DNA from: Cervus elaphus
Lineage: Eukaryota; Chordata; Mammalia; Artiodactyla; Cervidae
Assembly: GCF_910594005.1 (NCBI RefSeq)
Contig: NC_057827.1
Coordinates: forward strand, 5,270,001-5,334,000
Length of the DNA: 64,000 bases
Direction: 5' to 3'
Within the stretch, counting starts at the first letter, position 1; every line of letters starts with the position of its first letter. This document shows, in pieces, positions 35,861 to 48,422 of this stretch. The notes under the pieces are model-generated. The model saw only the letters and a program-made list of their open reading frames with translations, was not told where the DNA came from and searched no databases. The translations under genes and the position numbers were made by a program.

Positions 35861-37100
35861 CTTCAAGACAAGGTTAGGGTGCTTTGAACTCTAGTTCTTC
35901 GTTCTCCTAGTAAACACGTTTTCTGCTTTACTTTACTAACTCTATGGAGTACCTGTGTGTGTGAAAACACCATGAAAGAAATGTGGAATTGGCTATGAAG
36001 TGAGCCCTGAGCCCTGCTCTCTGGTTTCATGATGGGTTTGTAGTGACTGAAGGCAGCCCCAAGGTGAGTCTTGTCGGGGGTTTATAACGACCTGACAACT
36101 CCATGATGTCCCTGAGAGGGGAGCGGACAGAAATAGGTAAAGCATGTGGACTGAACTTTCCTTTCTCAGTCACCTTTTCCTGGTCTCTTTGACCATTTAA
36201 TAACTGTCTGAGGAATTAGAACTACTAACCTAATCTGTCGGATCACAAATTTTCAAGGGACTTGAAACCCATGCTGTTGGTTATTTTATCAGGCACTGGA
36301 TGCAAGTGCATGTCCAGGAGCTAGGTGGAGCTCTAGCTCCAAGAACTTCTCTTAGGCCAAAAGTCGCTCTCTTAGCTACCTGGCTCAGGGGCCAGCTACC
36401 TGAAAGTGAGTCTTTGACACTACTGTGCCTCTGATCTATGTGGAAAGGAGCACTGCTGGTGACCATGAGGTTTTGTGGGCACATATCAGGAATACTAGGA
36501 TCTCATCAGATTGGAAGTGCAATGGACTTCTTCCTTTGGTGATGGTAGCTCTTAGCAGCCCAGAGAAGGCTCTCCAGTAGCTTTGTAAGGATTGGCCCTA
36601 ATAATTCAAGGACAAAAAAACACTTTTTCCTCGCTGACCAGCCCTTCACCTCTTCTTTTGATATCACATATAATGGTGTGGTGACACCCAGAAGGGACAT
36701 CTTGGGCTTTATGTTCATCCTTTTATGATTTACTGGTTCTATTGCAGTCAAGAGTATACTCAGGACTGTGCACAGGCACGCAGGAGATGGATGTTTCTCC
36801 TAGCAGTCTTAGCCTGGAAGGCATTCCAGAAGGCTACTCTGTTGCACCTCAGGTGGCAACAGAGAAGGAGCAGAAATCAGGCAAGGGTTTAATAGTGAGG
36901 AACTGGACTACAATCTGGGATCCCACCAGGTCTACCCTTGGTGCATCCCCATGCCATCTCAGTGGTAGAACAGGAAGAGATGGTAGTGGGACACCTTGCA
37001 TTAGTAAGGAACAGCCTAATTCCAGCCTGGAAAGGAAGCTTAGGTAGAAGATCTGTCACCACCCCCATCTAGAGCAGGGAGGGTGCCTCTGGTAGAAAAA
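35861..37100 (+). pseudogene. ERV leader / 5' gag region, degenerate
   Basis: Non-repetitive within the array and homologous, block by block, to the reverse complement of about 51380-52340 in the other provirus (for example GACCATTTAATAACTG at 36191-36206, GATTGGAAGTGCAATGG at 36509-36525, and CCACCCCCATCTAGAGCAGG near 37059-37078). Such shared order places it between the primer site and gag. No long frame persists on the + strand except 101 codons at 36742-37047, whose product I do not recognise. Confidence 0.6.
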
Positions 37101-37599
37101 GGTGCTGGACACTGCTTTTTCTGTCTTACTGGTGGGAGATAATGATTCCAACCTCACTCCTTTGAACCCATCCTAAAAAACCTGGGATAGACTCAGTCCC
37201 CAGAACTTAAAGAAGACATGCCTGATCTTCCTATGTGATACTGCACAGCCACAGTATCCTCGGTTGGAGGATCCACAGTATCCACAGTATTCACGGTTGG
37301 AGGACAGAGAACAGTGGCTTGTTGGGGGGTCTCTTAATTATAATACTATCTTACAATTAGACTGATTCTGTAGAAAACAAGGGAAATGGGTAGCATATGT
37401 GTTACCTGTTTTCTCTCTGCAAGACATGCCAGACTTATGCTGTAAGGGTAAATATGTGGGCATGAAACCTTCAGCTCCCTCCTGTCCTACTTAGCCCCCA
37501 TACCCGGGGCTGAGCAATCTGAGCCCCCATACCAACTGAGCAATCTGAAAGTCAGTGCAGCCATCAAGGGAAGGGTGACTCAGTTTCAGGAGAAGCTCA

Positions 37600-38110
37600 A
37601 ACTGAAACTCAAACTGCTCCAGTATCAGTAGAGGTTCAAACTCCTGTCCCAGTACAACTTCCGACTACTCTGGTTTCAATCGAAGTAAGAGAAGCTCAGA
37701 CAGTAAAAACTAAGGGTGAAATACAGGATAAGATAGAGGACAGGAGACAAAGAGATAAGGAAAAGTAGGTTTATCTGGTCTAGCCCTGGGATCATATGCA
37801 AAGGGCAGCCAGAGAGGCTGAGGAACACAAGCTGTTGCCTCTCCATGAAACACCCACTGGGAAAAATAATCAATCTATGAGAGTTAATAAGCCTTTTTCT
37901 TATCAAGAAATAAAAGCAATCAAGGAAGATCTGGGATACTATTTGGAGGACCCAGAAAAATATATTATAGCCTTTAACCTAGCTTTATGACCTTACTTGG
38001 AAGGATGTTATGTATATCCTGGGGCAGATGCTAACTCCTGACTCAAAGACTCAAGTTTTGGAGCAAACTATTACCTATGGAGATAAATGGCTTGGTAATT
38101 AATCAATAGA
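37600..38110 (+). pseudogene. gag capsid remnant of class I ERV
   Basis: A 64-codon frame (37796-37990) includes KPFSYQEIKAIKEDL followed by YYLEDPEKY, resembling the N-terminal part of the gamma-type capsid, where a PFS-start segment leads into a conserved domain. The homologous sequence continues after a stop and frame change near 37987 (a DLTWKDVMYILGQ-like stretch in a neighbouring frame) until about 38090. Capsid forms the viral core shell; this copy is interrupted, lacks a proper start and cannot be expressed as gag. The similarity is by eye and moderate. Confidence 0.6.
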
Positions 38111-38363
38111 AAGAGACGGGGGGGGGGGCAGAATAGCCACCCTCTGCACTGGGAGTAAGGCGGTCCCAACTATAGAACCAGACTGCCACTATAACACATA
38201 TAAGGAAGATGGGATCAGAGTCATTCTGTCAGATGTATTCTTGAAAGACTCAGGCAACTGGTGGGGGTCTCCACTTCAGGGAGAGGACTTTCTCCAAGTT
38301 TGAGATTACATTGGCCAACAACAGTCATATGTAATGCCTCTCCTTAATTTGATGATGTCTAAC

Positions 38364-38481
38364 AAACCCACTCCAGTACTCTTGCCTGGAGAATCCCAGG
38401 GATGGCGAAGCCTGGTGGGCTGCCATCTATGGGGTCGCACAGAGTTGGACAGGACTGAAGGGACTTAGCAGCAGCAGCAGA
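38364..38481 (+). mobile_element. BOV-A2 SINE, 5'-truncated, in provirus
   Basis: Only the second Bov-A monomer (CCCACTCCAGTACTCTTGCC to GGGACTTAGCAGCAGCAGCAG) with a (GCA)n tail, inserted in the provirus interior. Confidence 0.92.
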
Positions 38482-38499
38482 AGCAACAATCCTAAAATG

Positions 38500-38665
38500 G
38501 ACTGGTGTAACACTTTGTACCTTAACTATGTACATAATGTATCTTTTAATTTTGCCGATTGTTCTGTTTTGCTGTTTGCTCCCTACGTTTGTAACTGTAT
38601 ACCTAGATGTCTTTCTAGCCACAGGAAGGCTTTTAAGATACAAATTGTGGTTCAGGCTCCTAGGA
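38500..38665 (+). pseudogene. possible env transmembrane-tail remnant
   Basis: One frame has a hydrophobic run followed by a basic/amphipathic stretch (SSHRKAFKIQIVVQ), like the end of a gamma-type transmembrane envelope subunit where the membrane anchor leads into the cytoplasmic tail. It lies where env should end, before the polypurine tract. It is a short, isolated piece; everything from pol to most of env is missing upstream. The call rests on position and one short motif. Confidence 0.4.
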
Positions 38666-38674
38666 GTGCCACAG

Positions 38675-39256
38675 TTCAGTTCAGTTCAACTCAGTCACTC
38701 AGTTGTGTCTGACTCTGTGACCCCATGAATCCCAGCTCACCAGGGCTCCCTGTCCATCACCAACTCCTGGAGTTTACTCAAACTCATCTCCATCGAGTCA
38801 GTGATGCCATCCAGCCATCTCATTCTCTGTCATCCCCTTTTCCTCCTGCCCCCAATCCCTCCCAGCATCAAGGTCTTTTCCAATGAGTCAACTCTTCTCA
38901 TGAGGTGGACAAGGTATTGGAGTTTCAGCTTCAGCATCAGTCCTTCCAATGAACACCCAGGACTGATGTCCTTTAGGGTGGACTGGTTGGATCTCCTTGC
39001 AGTCCAAGGGACTCTGAGTCTTCTCCAACACCACAGTTCAAAAGCATCCATTTTTCAGTGCACTCAGCTTTCTTCACAGTCCAACTCTCACATCCATACA
39101 TGACCACTGGAAAAAACATAGCCTTGACTAGACGGACCTTTTTGGCAAAGTAATGTCTCTGCTTTTTAATATGCTATCTAATTTGGCCATAACTTTCCTT
39201 CCAAGAAGTAAGTGCCTTTTAATTTCATGGCTGCAGTCACCATCTGCAGTGATTTT
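38675..39256 (-). mobile_element. BovB LINE fragment in provirus
   Basis: Minus-strand BovB 3' part starting GTTCAGTTCAACTCAGTC and ending at CTGCAGTGATTTT. CACAG at 38670-38674 and 39257-39261 may be the target duplication. Confidence 0.9.
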
Positions 39257-39421
39257 CACAGTCTCCTCCAACTATTACTTGGGCCCCTGGACCAGAGACT
39301 CTCAATATGAGGGTTAGGAGAATATGCTGCCTCAAGAATTTAGGGATGATTCCTATTACCAGCTCAGAAGAAATTATGTAATGATAATGCTGCCCCTTTT
39401 CCATGGCAACATAATTCTCCT

Positions 39422-39438
39422 AAAAGAAAAGTGGGGAA
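39422..39438 (+). other. polypurine tract of the provirus
   Basis: AAAAGAAAAGTGGGGAA lies directly before the 3' LTR start TGAGAGTG. This is the plus-strand primer position in a retrovirus and fixes the LTR boundary. Confidence 0.85.
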
Positions 39439-39969
39439 TGAGAGTGTTAGCCTTAGTAGGGAGGTCACACATCCCCAAACAGCAGGAGGAAATACACTGC
39501 AAGTGGAAGATTTTTTTTTTTCCTTCTCTGTTGACTAAACTGGTTCTGCCTAAGACTAACTTTTTTTCTTTTTCTTTTCTCACACTTTAGGCTGAGAATA
39601 GCTCAACAACTCAGTATTCATGCCAATTGTTTTATGGGCAGGCAGGACACACCTTGCGCCATTCTACCTCAAAGACGTATGTTGTGGGAGAGGGGTCTGG
39701 TGACACTCCCTCAGTCTCGAGGTGTGCCTCTTATCTGATTAGCAGCTCACTGACAGATGTAAATGCCTTTCCAAAAACTAACAAGGGGGCATTACCCTCC
39801 CCCCTTCTAGTGTGTATGTCAGAAGCTTTCTCTATCTTATACTTTAATAAGATTTTGTTAAACAAAAAGCTCCAGTGGTCAAGCCTGGTCTTTGGACCCA
39901 GTTGGAAATCTTATCCTCTGGAGGCCATGAATCCTGGCGTAGCACACAGCCTACAGCAGCTGTCTTTCA
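39439..39969 (+). repeat. 3' LTR of the + strand provirus
   Basis: Starts TGAGAGTGTTAGCCTTAG and ends AGCAGCTGTCTTTCA, then array resumes with AGGTATGGCAGTCAGCACTC. It is longer than the 5' LTR, mainly through a segment around 39640-39780. Confidence 0.87.
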
Positions 39970-42900
39970 AGGTATGGCAGTCAGCACTCAAGGTACACCA
40001 TCTTTTGCCCTCTGTTCTCATGAAATTGTACAGTGTGCCCTAGGAGTGTCTTTATACAACTTGAAACTGCACAAAAACATGTTTTTGTGAACCTGGGATT
40101 TGGGGACTAATAACCAAAGAAGTACCTTCCTGCAGTAAAAGTTGGATAGTTGCAGCCTCAAACTTGCCGGAAAAACACACTTGTTCAATTTTTTTTTTTT
40201 TTTTTTCATTACAACAAGAACTTTGGTTATGATTTTGAATTTTCCAAAATAAAATGGATGCTTCTGTCTTCTTGCTGGGAAGTCATCTGACAGTACTCTT
40301 ACACTTAATAAGGGTAACAATAGGTGTGGCAGTTAGCCCTCACAGAACACTCTCCCTTGACCTCTTCTCTCAAGGAATGGTACAGTATTTCTAAGTCTGT
40401 CTTTACAGAACTCTGAAACATCCAAGAAACCTGCTTTTATGAACCTGGGAATAGGGGCCTTATTGTAAAAGGTGTTTTTCACCAATGAAAGCTGTATACC
40501 TGTAACCATAAACCTGCCAAAACAAAACAAAACAAAACACACAGATTCATTTTCTTTTCATTACAACAACAGCTTTGGTCAACTTTTTAAATATTCTCAA
40601 AGAAACAAGTTGCTTGCAACTTCTTGCTGGGGAGTCAGGGACAGTACCTTTTCACCTAATGAGGCTAACAGCATGTAAGACAATCAATATTCAAAAGCAA
40701 TCTCCTCTGACATCTTTCTCATGGAATGGTATTGTGTGTCCTAAGTGTATCTTTACACTACTCCCAAAACAGCCAGGAAATATGCCTTTGTGAACCTGGG
40801 AACTGGATCCTTTTGGTAAAAGCAATAATTTTCACCAGTGGAAGCTCAATAATTGCAAACTCAAATCTTCCAGGAAGACACACAGGTTCAATTTTTACTT
40901 CATTACAACAGAAGAGACCAACAACAGATTTGGTCTCTTTTTTGAGTTTCCTGAAAGAAACAGGCTGGTTGCTGCTTCATGCTGGGAAGATATCTGACAG
41001 TACGCTTTCACCTAATGAGAGTCACAAACTATATGATAGTTAATATTCATAGAAAAATCTCCCCTGACATACTTCTCATGGCATGGCACTGTGAGTCTGA
41101 GCAGTTTCTTTCACAGATATGAAACTGCTGGGAAACATGTTTTTGTGAACTTGGGAACTGGAGCCTGATGACAAAGAAGTATTTTTCCCCAGTAAAAGCT
41201 GGATAGTTGCAGCATTAACCTTGCCAGAAATCCACAGTGTTTTGTTTTTTTTTGTTTTTTTTTTTTTCATTAGAACAACTTTGGTAATGATTTTGACTTT
41301 ACTGAAATAAAAAGATACTTCTGACTTCTTGCTGGGAAGTCAACTGACAGTACAGTTTCACCTAATCAAGCTAACAGAAGCTATGGCAGTCAATACTGCC
41401 CCTGACAGAACAGTCTTCCCTGACAGTTTTTCTCATAGAATGGTACAATGTGTCCTAAATGTATCTGTACACAACTCAGAAAAAGAAGGAAACATGCTTT
41501 TGTGAACCTGGGAATGGGGCCCTTATAGTAAAAGCTATATTTTCCACCTTTGGAAGTAGGATAATTGAGGCCTCAAACTGGCCAGAAGAAACACACTTGT
41601 TTATTTTTCTCTTCCTCACAACATTAGCTTTCGTCAGTTTTTTGAGTTTTCTGAAAGAAACAGGCTGCTTGCCATTCCTGGTTGGCAGTAAGCTTACAGT
41701 ACCATTTCACCAAATCAGGGTAACAAGAAATATGGCAGTCAACACTCAAAGAATACTCTCCCTTGACATCCTCTCTCATGGAGTAGTACAATGCATCCTA
41801 AGTGTGTTTTTAAACAGTTCTGCAACTGCTGGGAAACATGCTTTTGAGAACTTGGGAATTGGGACCTGATGGCAAAAGAAGTATTTCCTCTCTGTGAAAG
41901 CTGCATAGTTTCATCCTCAAACCAGCCAGATAAACCCAATAGTTAATTTTTCTCTTCATTACAACAACAGCTTTGGTCAAGTTCTTAGTTTTCTCTGAGC
42001 AACAGACTACTTGCCGCTTCTTGATAGGAAGTCATCTGTCAGTACAGCTTCACCTAATCTGAGTAACAACAGGTAAGGCATTCAACACACAAAGAACACT
42101 CTCCCATGACATCTTTTCTAGTAAAATGGTACATTGTATCCTAGGTATATCTTTACAAAACTCTGAAACAGCCAGGAAACATGTCTTTGTGAACTTGGGA
42201 ATTGGCCCCTTTTGGTAAAAACTTCCTTCTGTGGAAGCTGGATAATTGCAGCCTCAAACCTGTCAGAGAAACACACTGGTTCATTTTTCTCTTCATTACA
42301 TCAACATTTTTAGTCAAATAAATATTGTCCAAAACAGTTTTAGACTTTTCTGAGATAAACTAGGTGCTTGCCACTTCTTTCTGGGAAGACACCTGAAAGT
42401 AGCATTTCACCTAATCAGGGTAACAGCAGGTATGGCAGTCAACACTGAAAGAAGACTCTTCCTTGGCTAGTTTTCTCATGGCCTGGTACAGTGTTTTCTA
42501 AGTGTATTTTTCAAAAACTGAAAATGCAGGAAAACCTGTTTTTGTAAACCTCGCAACCGAGGCCTGATGCTTAATAAGTGTATTCCAACTGTGAAAGCTT
42601 GATTTTTGTAGCTGCAATCCTACCAGAAAATCACACAGTTTATTCTCTCTTCACTACCACAACAGCTTTAGCCTAGTTTTTGTTTTTTTGTTTTTTTGTT
42701 TTTTTTTTTTTAGTTTTCTGAAAGAAACAGACTGCTGCCAATTGTTGTAAGGAAGTAATTTACTAATAGGGCAAAACAGGGATGGAAAACAACAGACACA
42801 GAACACTCTCCCCTGAACTTTTTTCATAGAATGGTACACTGTCCAAGGAATGTCTTTATACAGCTCTGAAACTGTAGGGAAACATGTTTTTATGAACATG

Positions 42901-43700
42901 GGAATTGTGGTTTGATGGCAAGTGAGGCATTTTCCTCTAGTGAAGCCTACGTAGTTGTAGACTTACATGTGCCGGAAAAACACACTAGTTCGTTTTCCTC
43001 TGCATTACAACAAATGATTTAGTCTTGCTATTGAGTTTTCAGAAATAAAAAAGGATGTCTCTAACTTCTGTCTGGGAAGTCATCTGGCAGTACAATTTCA
43101 CCTAATCATGGCAACAATATATATGGCAATCAACACTCACAGAACACTCTACCCTGACAATCTTTCTCATGGACTAGTACAGTATGTTTATATGTGTTTT
43201 TATACAACTCTGAAACAGCCAGGAAACGTGCCTTTGTGAACCTGGGAACTGGGCCATGTTTGTAAAAGCTATATTTTCTGCCTTTGAAAGTAAGATACTT
43301 ACAGCCTCAACCCTGTCAGAAAAACCCACTGTTTCATTTTTATCTTAATTACAACAACCACTTTTGTCACATTATTGAGTTTTATGAAAGACACGGGTTC
43401 TTAGCACTATTTTCTTAGAATTCACCTGAAAGTACCATTTCACCTAATCCAGGTTACAACAGGTATGGCACTCTACAGGCAAAAAACACTCTTTCCTGAC
43501 CTCTTTTCTCATGGAATGACACAGTGCTTCCAAGCACTGTCTTAACAAATCTCAGCAACAGGAGGAGACCATGTTTCTTAAACTTACAAATTGGGACCTG
43601 ACGGCAAAAGTAGTATTATTTCTAGAGAAACTTGGATATTTGCAACCTTAAATTTTCCAGAAAAACACACTGATTCACTTTTCTTTGCATTGCAACAATA

Positions 43701-43980
43701 ACTGCTGCTGCTTCTGCTAAGTTGCTGCAGTCATGTCTGACTCTGTGCGACCCCATAGATGGAAGCCCACCAGGCTCCCCTGTCCCTGGGATTCTCCAGG
43801 CAAGAACACTGGAGTGGGTTGCCATTTCCTTCTCCAAAGCATGAAAGTGAAAAGTGAAAACGAAGTCACTCAGTCGTGTCCAACTCTCAGGGACCCCATG
43901 GACTGCAGCCTATCAGGCTCCTCCATCCATGGGATTGCCCAGGCAAGAGTACTGGAGTGGGGTGCCATTGCCTTCTCCAA
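43701..43980 (-). mobile_element. BOV-A2 SINE in the array
   Basis: Reverse complement of a two-monomer BOV-A2 with (GCA)n tail at the left. Duplication TTGCAACAATA (43690-43700) and TTGAAACAATA (43981-43991), one mismatch, lies in the ATTACAACAACAG block of a unit. Confidence 0.95.
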
Positions 43981-45448
43981 TTGAAACAATAGATTTTGTC
44001 ACAATTTGAGTTTTCTGAAATAAAAAGAATGCTTCCTACTTCTGGTTGGAAAGGGATCTGACAGTATAGTTTTACCTAATCAGAGTAACAAGAAATATTG
44101 CAGTGAATACTCAAAAAACACTACTCCAGCCTCTTTCTTATGGAATGGCACAATGTTTCCTAGATGTGTGTTTATGAAACTCTGACAATGCAGGGAAACT
44201 TGTTTTTATGAATCTGAAAAAATGGGGCCTGATGGCAAAGGAAGTATTTTTCCACTGTGAAAGCAGAATAGTTGCAGCCTCAAACTTTCCTGAAAAGCAC
44301 ACTAGTTCATTTTCCCTCATTACAACAAAAACTGTGATTTAATTTTTGAATATTCTGAAAGGAAAAAGCTGTTTGCCATTCGGTGCTAGGATGTCATGAG
44401 ACACACAGTTTCACCTATTCAGAGTAAAAACTGGTATGGCAATGAATACTCAAAGAACACTCTCCCCTGACATCTTTTCTTATGGAATGGTGTCCTAGGA
44501 GTGTCTATACACATCTCTGAGAATGCTGGGAAACATGTTTTTATATACCCGGGAATTTGGGCATGATGACACAAAAAAGTATTTTCCCCCATTGAAACCT
44601 GGATATTTGCAGCTAAACTTTCCAGAAAAACACAGTAGTTCACTTTTCTCTTCATTACAGCAAACAATTTGGTGATGATTCTGAGTTTTCTGAAATAAAA
44701 AGGAAACGTGTGAAACCACTGTGAAAAATCACAAAACATGTTTTTGTGAACTTGGGAATTGAACCCTTTTGGTAAATGTTACATGTTCCACTTGTAGAAG
44801 CTGGTTAATTGTAGCTCCAAACTGCCAAAAAATACATCAGTTCATTTTGCTCTTCATTACAATGACAGCTTTGGTCAAGTTTTTGAGTTTTCTGAAAAAG
44901 GCAGGCTGCTTGCCACTTCTTCTTGGGAAGTCATCTGAAAGTACAGATTAACCTATTCAGGGGAGCAACAGGTATGGCAGTGCCCACTCACACAGCACTC
45001 CCCCCTGACTCTTTTCTCATGTAATTGTACATTGTATGCTAGTAGTATCTTTACACAGCTCTAAAACTGAAGGGAAACATGTTTTTACAACCTGGGATCT
45101 GGGGCCTGATGTCAAAAAAAGAGCTTTTCCAAACGAAAACTGAATAGTTGAGCCATGAACTTGCAATAAAAACACCCTGGATCATTTCTCTCTTCACTAC
45201 AACAAATTTGGCCAAATTGTTGAGTTTTTCTAAAGAAACAGACTGATTTCCATTTCTTGCTGGAAAGTTATCTGACAGTACGGATTCAGGTAGCAAAACA
45301 TAAGGCAGCCAACAGAACACTCTCCCTGATTTCTTTTCTCATGGAATGGTACATTGTGTCTCAGGAGTGTCTTTACACTGGTCTGAATAACCAGAGAGTC
45401 ATGTTTTTTGTGAAGCTGGGAATTGGGGTGACCTGATGACAAAACAAA

Positions 45449-46397
45449 AAACTGATACCAAACCAGGAAAGGAATACATCAAGGCTGTATATTGTCACCC
45501 TACTTATTTAACTTCTATGCAGAGCACATCATGAGAAATGCTGGACTGGATGAAGCACAAGCTGGAATCAAGATTTCTGGGGAAAATATCAGCAACCTCA
45601 GATATTCACATGACATCACCCTTATGGCAGAAAGTGAAGAAGAACTAAAGAGCCTCTTGATGAAAGTGAAAGAGGAGAGCAAAAAAGTTGGCTTAAAGTT
45701 CAGCATTCAGAAAACTAATATCATGACATGTGTCCCCACCACTTCATGGCAAATAGATGGGGAAACAGTGGGAACAGTGACAGATTTATTTTGGAGGGGC
45801 TTTAAAATCACTGCATATGGTGACTGCAGCCATTAAATTAAAAAACGCTTGCTCCTCGGAAGGAAAGCTATGACTAACCTATACAGCATATTAAAAAGCA
45901 GAGACATTACTTTGCCAACAAAATCCCATCTAGTCAAAACTATGGTTTTTCCAGTAGTCATGTATCAATGTGAGTTGGACTATAAAGAAAGTGTGAGTTC
46001 GACTATAAAGAAGCTGTGCACCGAAGATTTGATGCTTTGGGGCTGTGGTGTTGGAGAAGACTCTTGAGAGTCACTTAGACTGCAAGGAGATCCAACCAGT
46101 CAATCTTAAAGGAAATCAGTCCTGAATATTCATTGGAAGGACTGATGCTGAAACTGAAATATTTTGACCACCTGATGCAAAGAACTGACTCATTTGAAAA
46201 GACATAGATGCTGGGAAAGATTGAGGGTGGGAAGAGAAGGGGATGACAGAGGAAGAGATGGTTGGATGGCATCACCAACTCAATGGACATGAGTTTGAGT
46301 AAACTCTGAGATGTAGTGATGGACAGGGAGGCCTGGCGTTCTGCAGTCTATGGGGTTGCAAAGAGTCAGACACAACTGAGTGATTGAACTGACTGAC
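45449..46397 (+). mobile_element. BovB LINE, 5'-truncated, in the array
   Basis: Plus-strand BovB from the RT (CAGGAAAGGAATACATCAAG) to its terminus with tandem GACT repeats (46386-46400). Likely duplication TGATGACAAAACAAA (45434-45448) and TGATGGCAAAAGAAG (46398-46412), derived from the unit's GATGGCAAAAGAAG block, with three mismatches. Confidence 0.92.
45492..45836 (+). pseudogene. BovB RT fragment with altered active site
   Basis: A 114-codon frame covers the end of the RT palm: SPYLFNFYAEHIMRNAGLDE, then the active-site box, then ESEEELKSLLMKVKEES and QIDGETVG. The catalytic box that reads YADD in the copy at 21.8-22.6 kb reads YSHD here, which removes one of the two active-site aspartates. 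The frame ends at a stop at 45834. A dead RT remnant. Confidence 0.85.
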
Positions 46398-48272
46398 TGA
46401 TGGCAAAAGAAGTAATTCCCCCAGTGAAACCTGAATATTTGCAGTCTTAAACTTGCCAGAAAACCCCACTGGTTCACTTTTCTCTACACTATAACAATAG
46501 TTTTGGTCACTATTTGAGTTTTCTGAAATAAAATGATACTTCCTACTTCTGGCTGGGAAGTGATTTGACAGTATAGTTTCATCTAAGTAGAGTATCAACA
46601 GATACAGCCATGAACATTCACCAAACACTCTCCCCTGATATATTTTCTCATGGAATGATATATTGTGTCCTAGGTGTGTCTTTATAAAATTCTGTAACAG
46701 CTAGTAAATGTGCTCTTGTGAATCTGGGAAGTGGGCTCTTCACGGTAAGTTCTGTATTTTCCACCTTTTGAAGTAACATAATTGCAGGATCACACATGCC
46801 AGAAAAACACAATTGTCTCTTCATTACAACAAGTTTTTGAGTTTTCTGAAAGCAAAAGGCTGTTTGCCACTTCTTGCTGGGAAGTTACCTGACAGTACAT
46901 TTCACCTAATCATAGTATAAATCAATATGGTATCCAACACTCACAGAAGACTCTCCCCTATCCTCTTTTCTGATGCAATGGTACATTGTGTCCAAGGAAT
47001 GCCTTTAAGCAGCTCTGAAACTGAAGAGAAACATGATTTTATGAACCTGGGAATTGGGGCCTGATGGCAAAAGCAATATTTTCCCCTAGTGAAATCTGGA
47101 GAGTTGTAGTCTTACACTTACCAGAAAAACACACTGGTTCATTTTTTGCATTACAACAATGTTCATGATATTGAGCTTTCTGAAATAAGAAGGATATCTT
47201 CTTCAGGCCAGTAAGTCATCTGAAAGTACACTTTCACCTAATCATAGTAACAACAGGTATGGCTGTCTGCACTTACATAAAGCACTCCCCTGACTTCTTT
47301 TCTCATAAAAGGATACAGCGTGTTCTAGATTTGTCTTTACACATCTCTGAGACTTCCAGTAAACATGCTTTAGTGAACCTAGAAATTTGGTCCTTATGGT
47401 AAAAGTAATATTTTCCACCTGTGGAAGCTGGATAATTGCAGCCTTAACCCTGAGAGATAAACACTGGTTAATTTTCTCTTCATTACAACCACAGCTTTCA
47501 CGAAGCTTCTGAGTTTTCGAAAAGAAACAGGCAGCTTGCCATTTCATGCTGGGAATTCTTCTGACAGTACCAATTCACCTAATCAAGTTAACAACAGGTA
47601 TGGTACTCAACTCTCACAGATCACTCTCCCATTGTGTCTCAGGAGTGTCTTTACATAGCTCGGAAACTGCAGGGAAACATGTTTTTGTGAATTGGGACAT
47701 TATGGCAAAGAAGTATTTTCCCCCCAGTGAACCCTAGATAGTTGCAGCATTATACTTTTCAGAAAAACACACTTGTTAATTTCCCCCTGCATCACAAAAG
47801 CATCTTTGATCACGATTTTGAGTTTTATGAAACAAAAAATGACTTTACTAATTTTTTGTTATGAATTGATCTTCCAGTACAGTTTCACCTAATCTGAGTA
47901 ACAACAGTTATGTCAGCTGCAGGTCTTACTTGCAAGTCACCTGACAGTTCAGTTTAACCTGATCAGGGAAACAATAGATATGGCAGCCAACACTCAAAGA
48001 AAGCTCTACCCTGACCTCTATTTCCATGCAGTGATACAGTGTGTCCTAGGTGTGTCTTAATACTAGTGTGAAATAGCCAGCCTGGGAACTGGGGCTAGGT
48101 TACAAAAGAATTATTTTCCCCCATGAAAGCTAAATAGTTTCAGGCTTAAACTTGCTAGAAAAAACACCCTGGTTAATTTTTCTCTTCATCACAAAAAAAA
48201 AAAAAAAAACTTTGGTCAAGTTTTTTAGTTTTTTGATAAAAACAAGCTGTTTCCCACTTCTTGCTGGGAAGT

Positions 48273-48422
48273 TGATAGCTTACAGTGAATGGTGACACTG
48301 GATTCATAGTCTCTGAAGGAGAGGATTTAACTCCAGGACCATATACAGTCTCAGTTACTCAGAGCTTTGTGTAGTGTTTTTTTTGTTTTGTTTTTTTTTT
48401 TTTTTTAATGAAAGTGACAGTA
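48273..48422 (-). repeat. 3' LTR (R-U5 side recognisable) of the antisense provirus
   Basis: TGATAGCTTACAGTGAATGG through AATGAAAGTGACAG aligns with the first ~140 bp of the LTR at 52649. Beyond about 48422 the two diverge completely, so the U3 side is either missing or replaced. Confidence 0.75.

Larger units (their letters stand above)
35352..39969 (+). mobile_element. class I ERV provirus, internally deleted, in the tandem array
   Basis: Bounded by a 5' LTR (35352-35841) and 3' LTR (39439-39969) with matching block order, TG...CA ends, a tRNA-Pro-like primer site and a polypurine tract. It splits an array unit: AAAT before and AGGT after may be a decayed 4-bp duplication. The interior is about 3.6 kb, of which about 0.7 kb is later SINE and BovB insertion, so only about 2.9 kb of virus remains. 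A leader/gag part and a probable env tail are seen, and no pol. The two LTRs differ at many positions and in length (490 and 531 bp), so the insertion is old. All frames are broken; it is a fossil. Confidence 0.88.
39970..48272. repeat. tandem array segment 3
   Basis: About 21 units after removing a SINE and a BovB. Spacing is near 350 bp between about 40.1 and 43.2 kb, and A/B alternation is clear there and again at 46.4-47.7 kb. A shortened unit occurs at about 44.70 kb, where sequence jumps from GAAATAAAAAGG to the ACATGTTTTTGTGAAC block (about 140 bp missing). T-rich expansions lie near 40190, 41240 and 42690; an A run is at 48191-48208. Confidence 0.92.

Noticed and set aside
38112..38127. 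G-run as a quadruplex or regulatory site
   Set aside because: A single G-run of about 11 bases with no companion runs; it may be a slippage tract.
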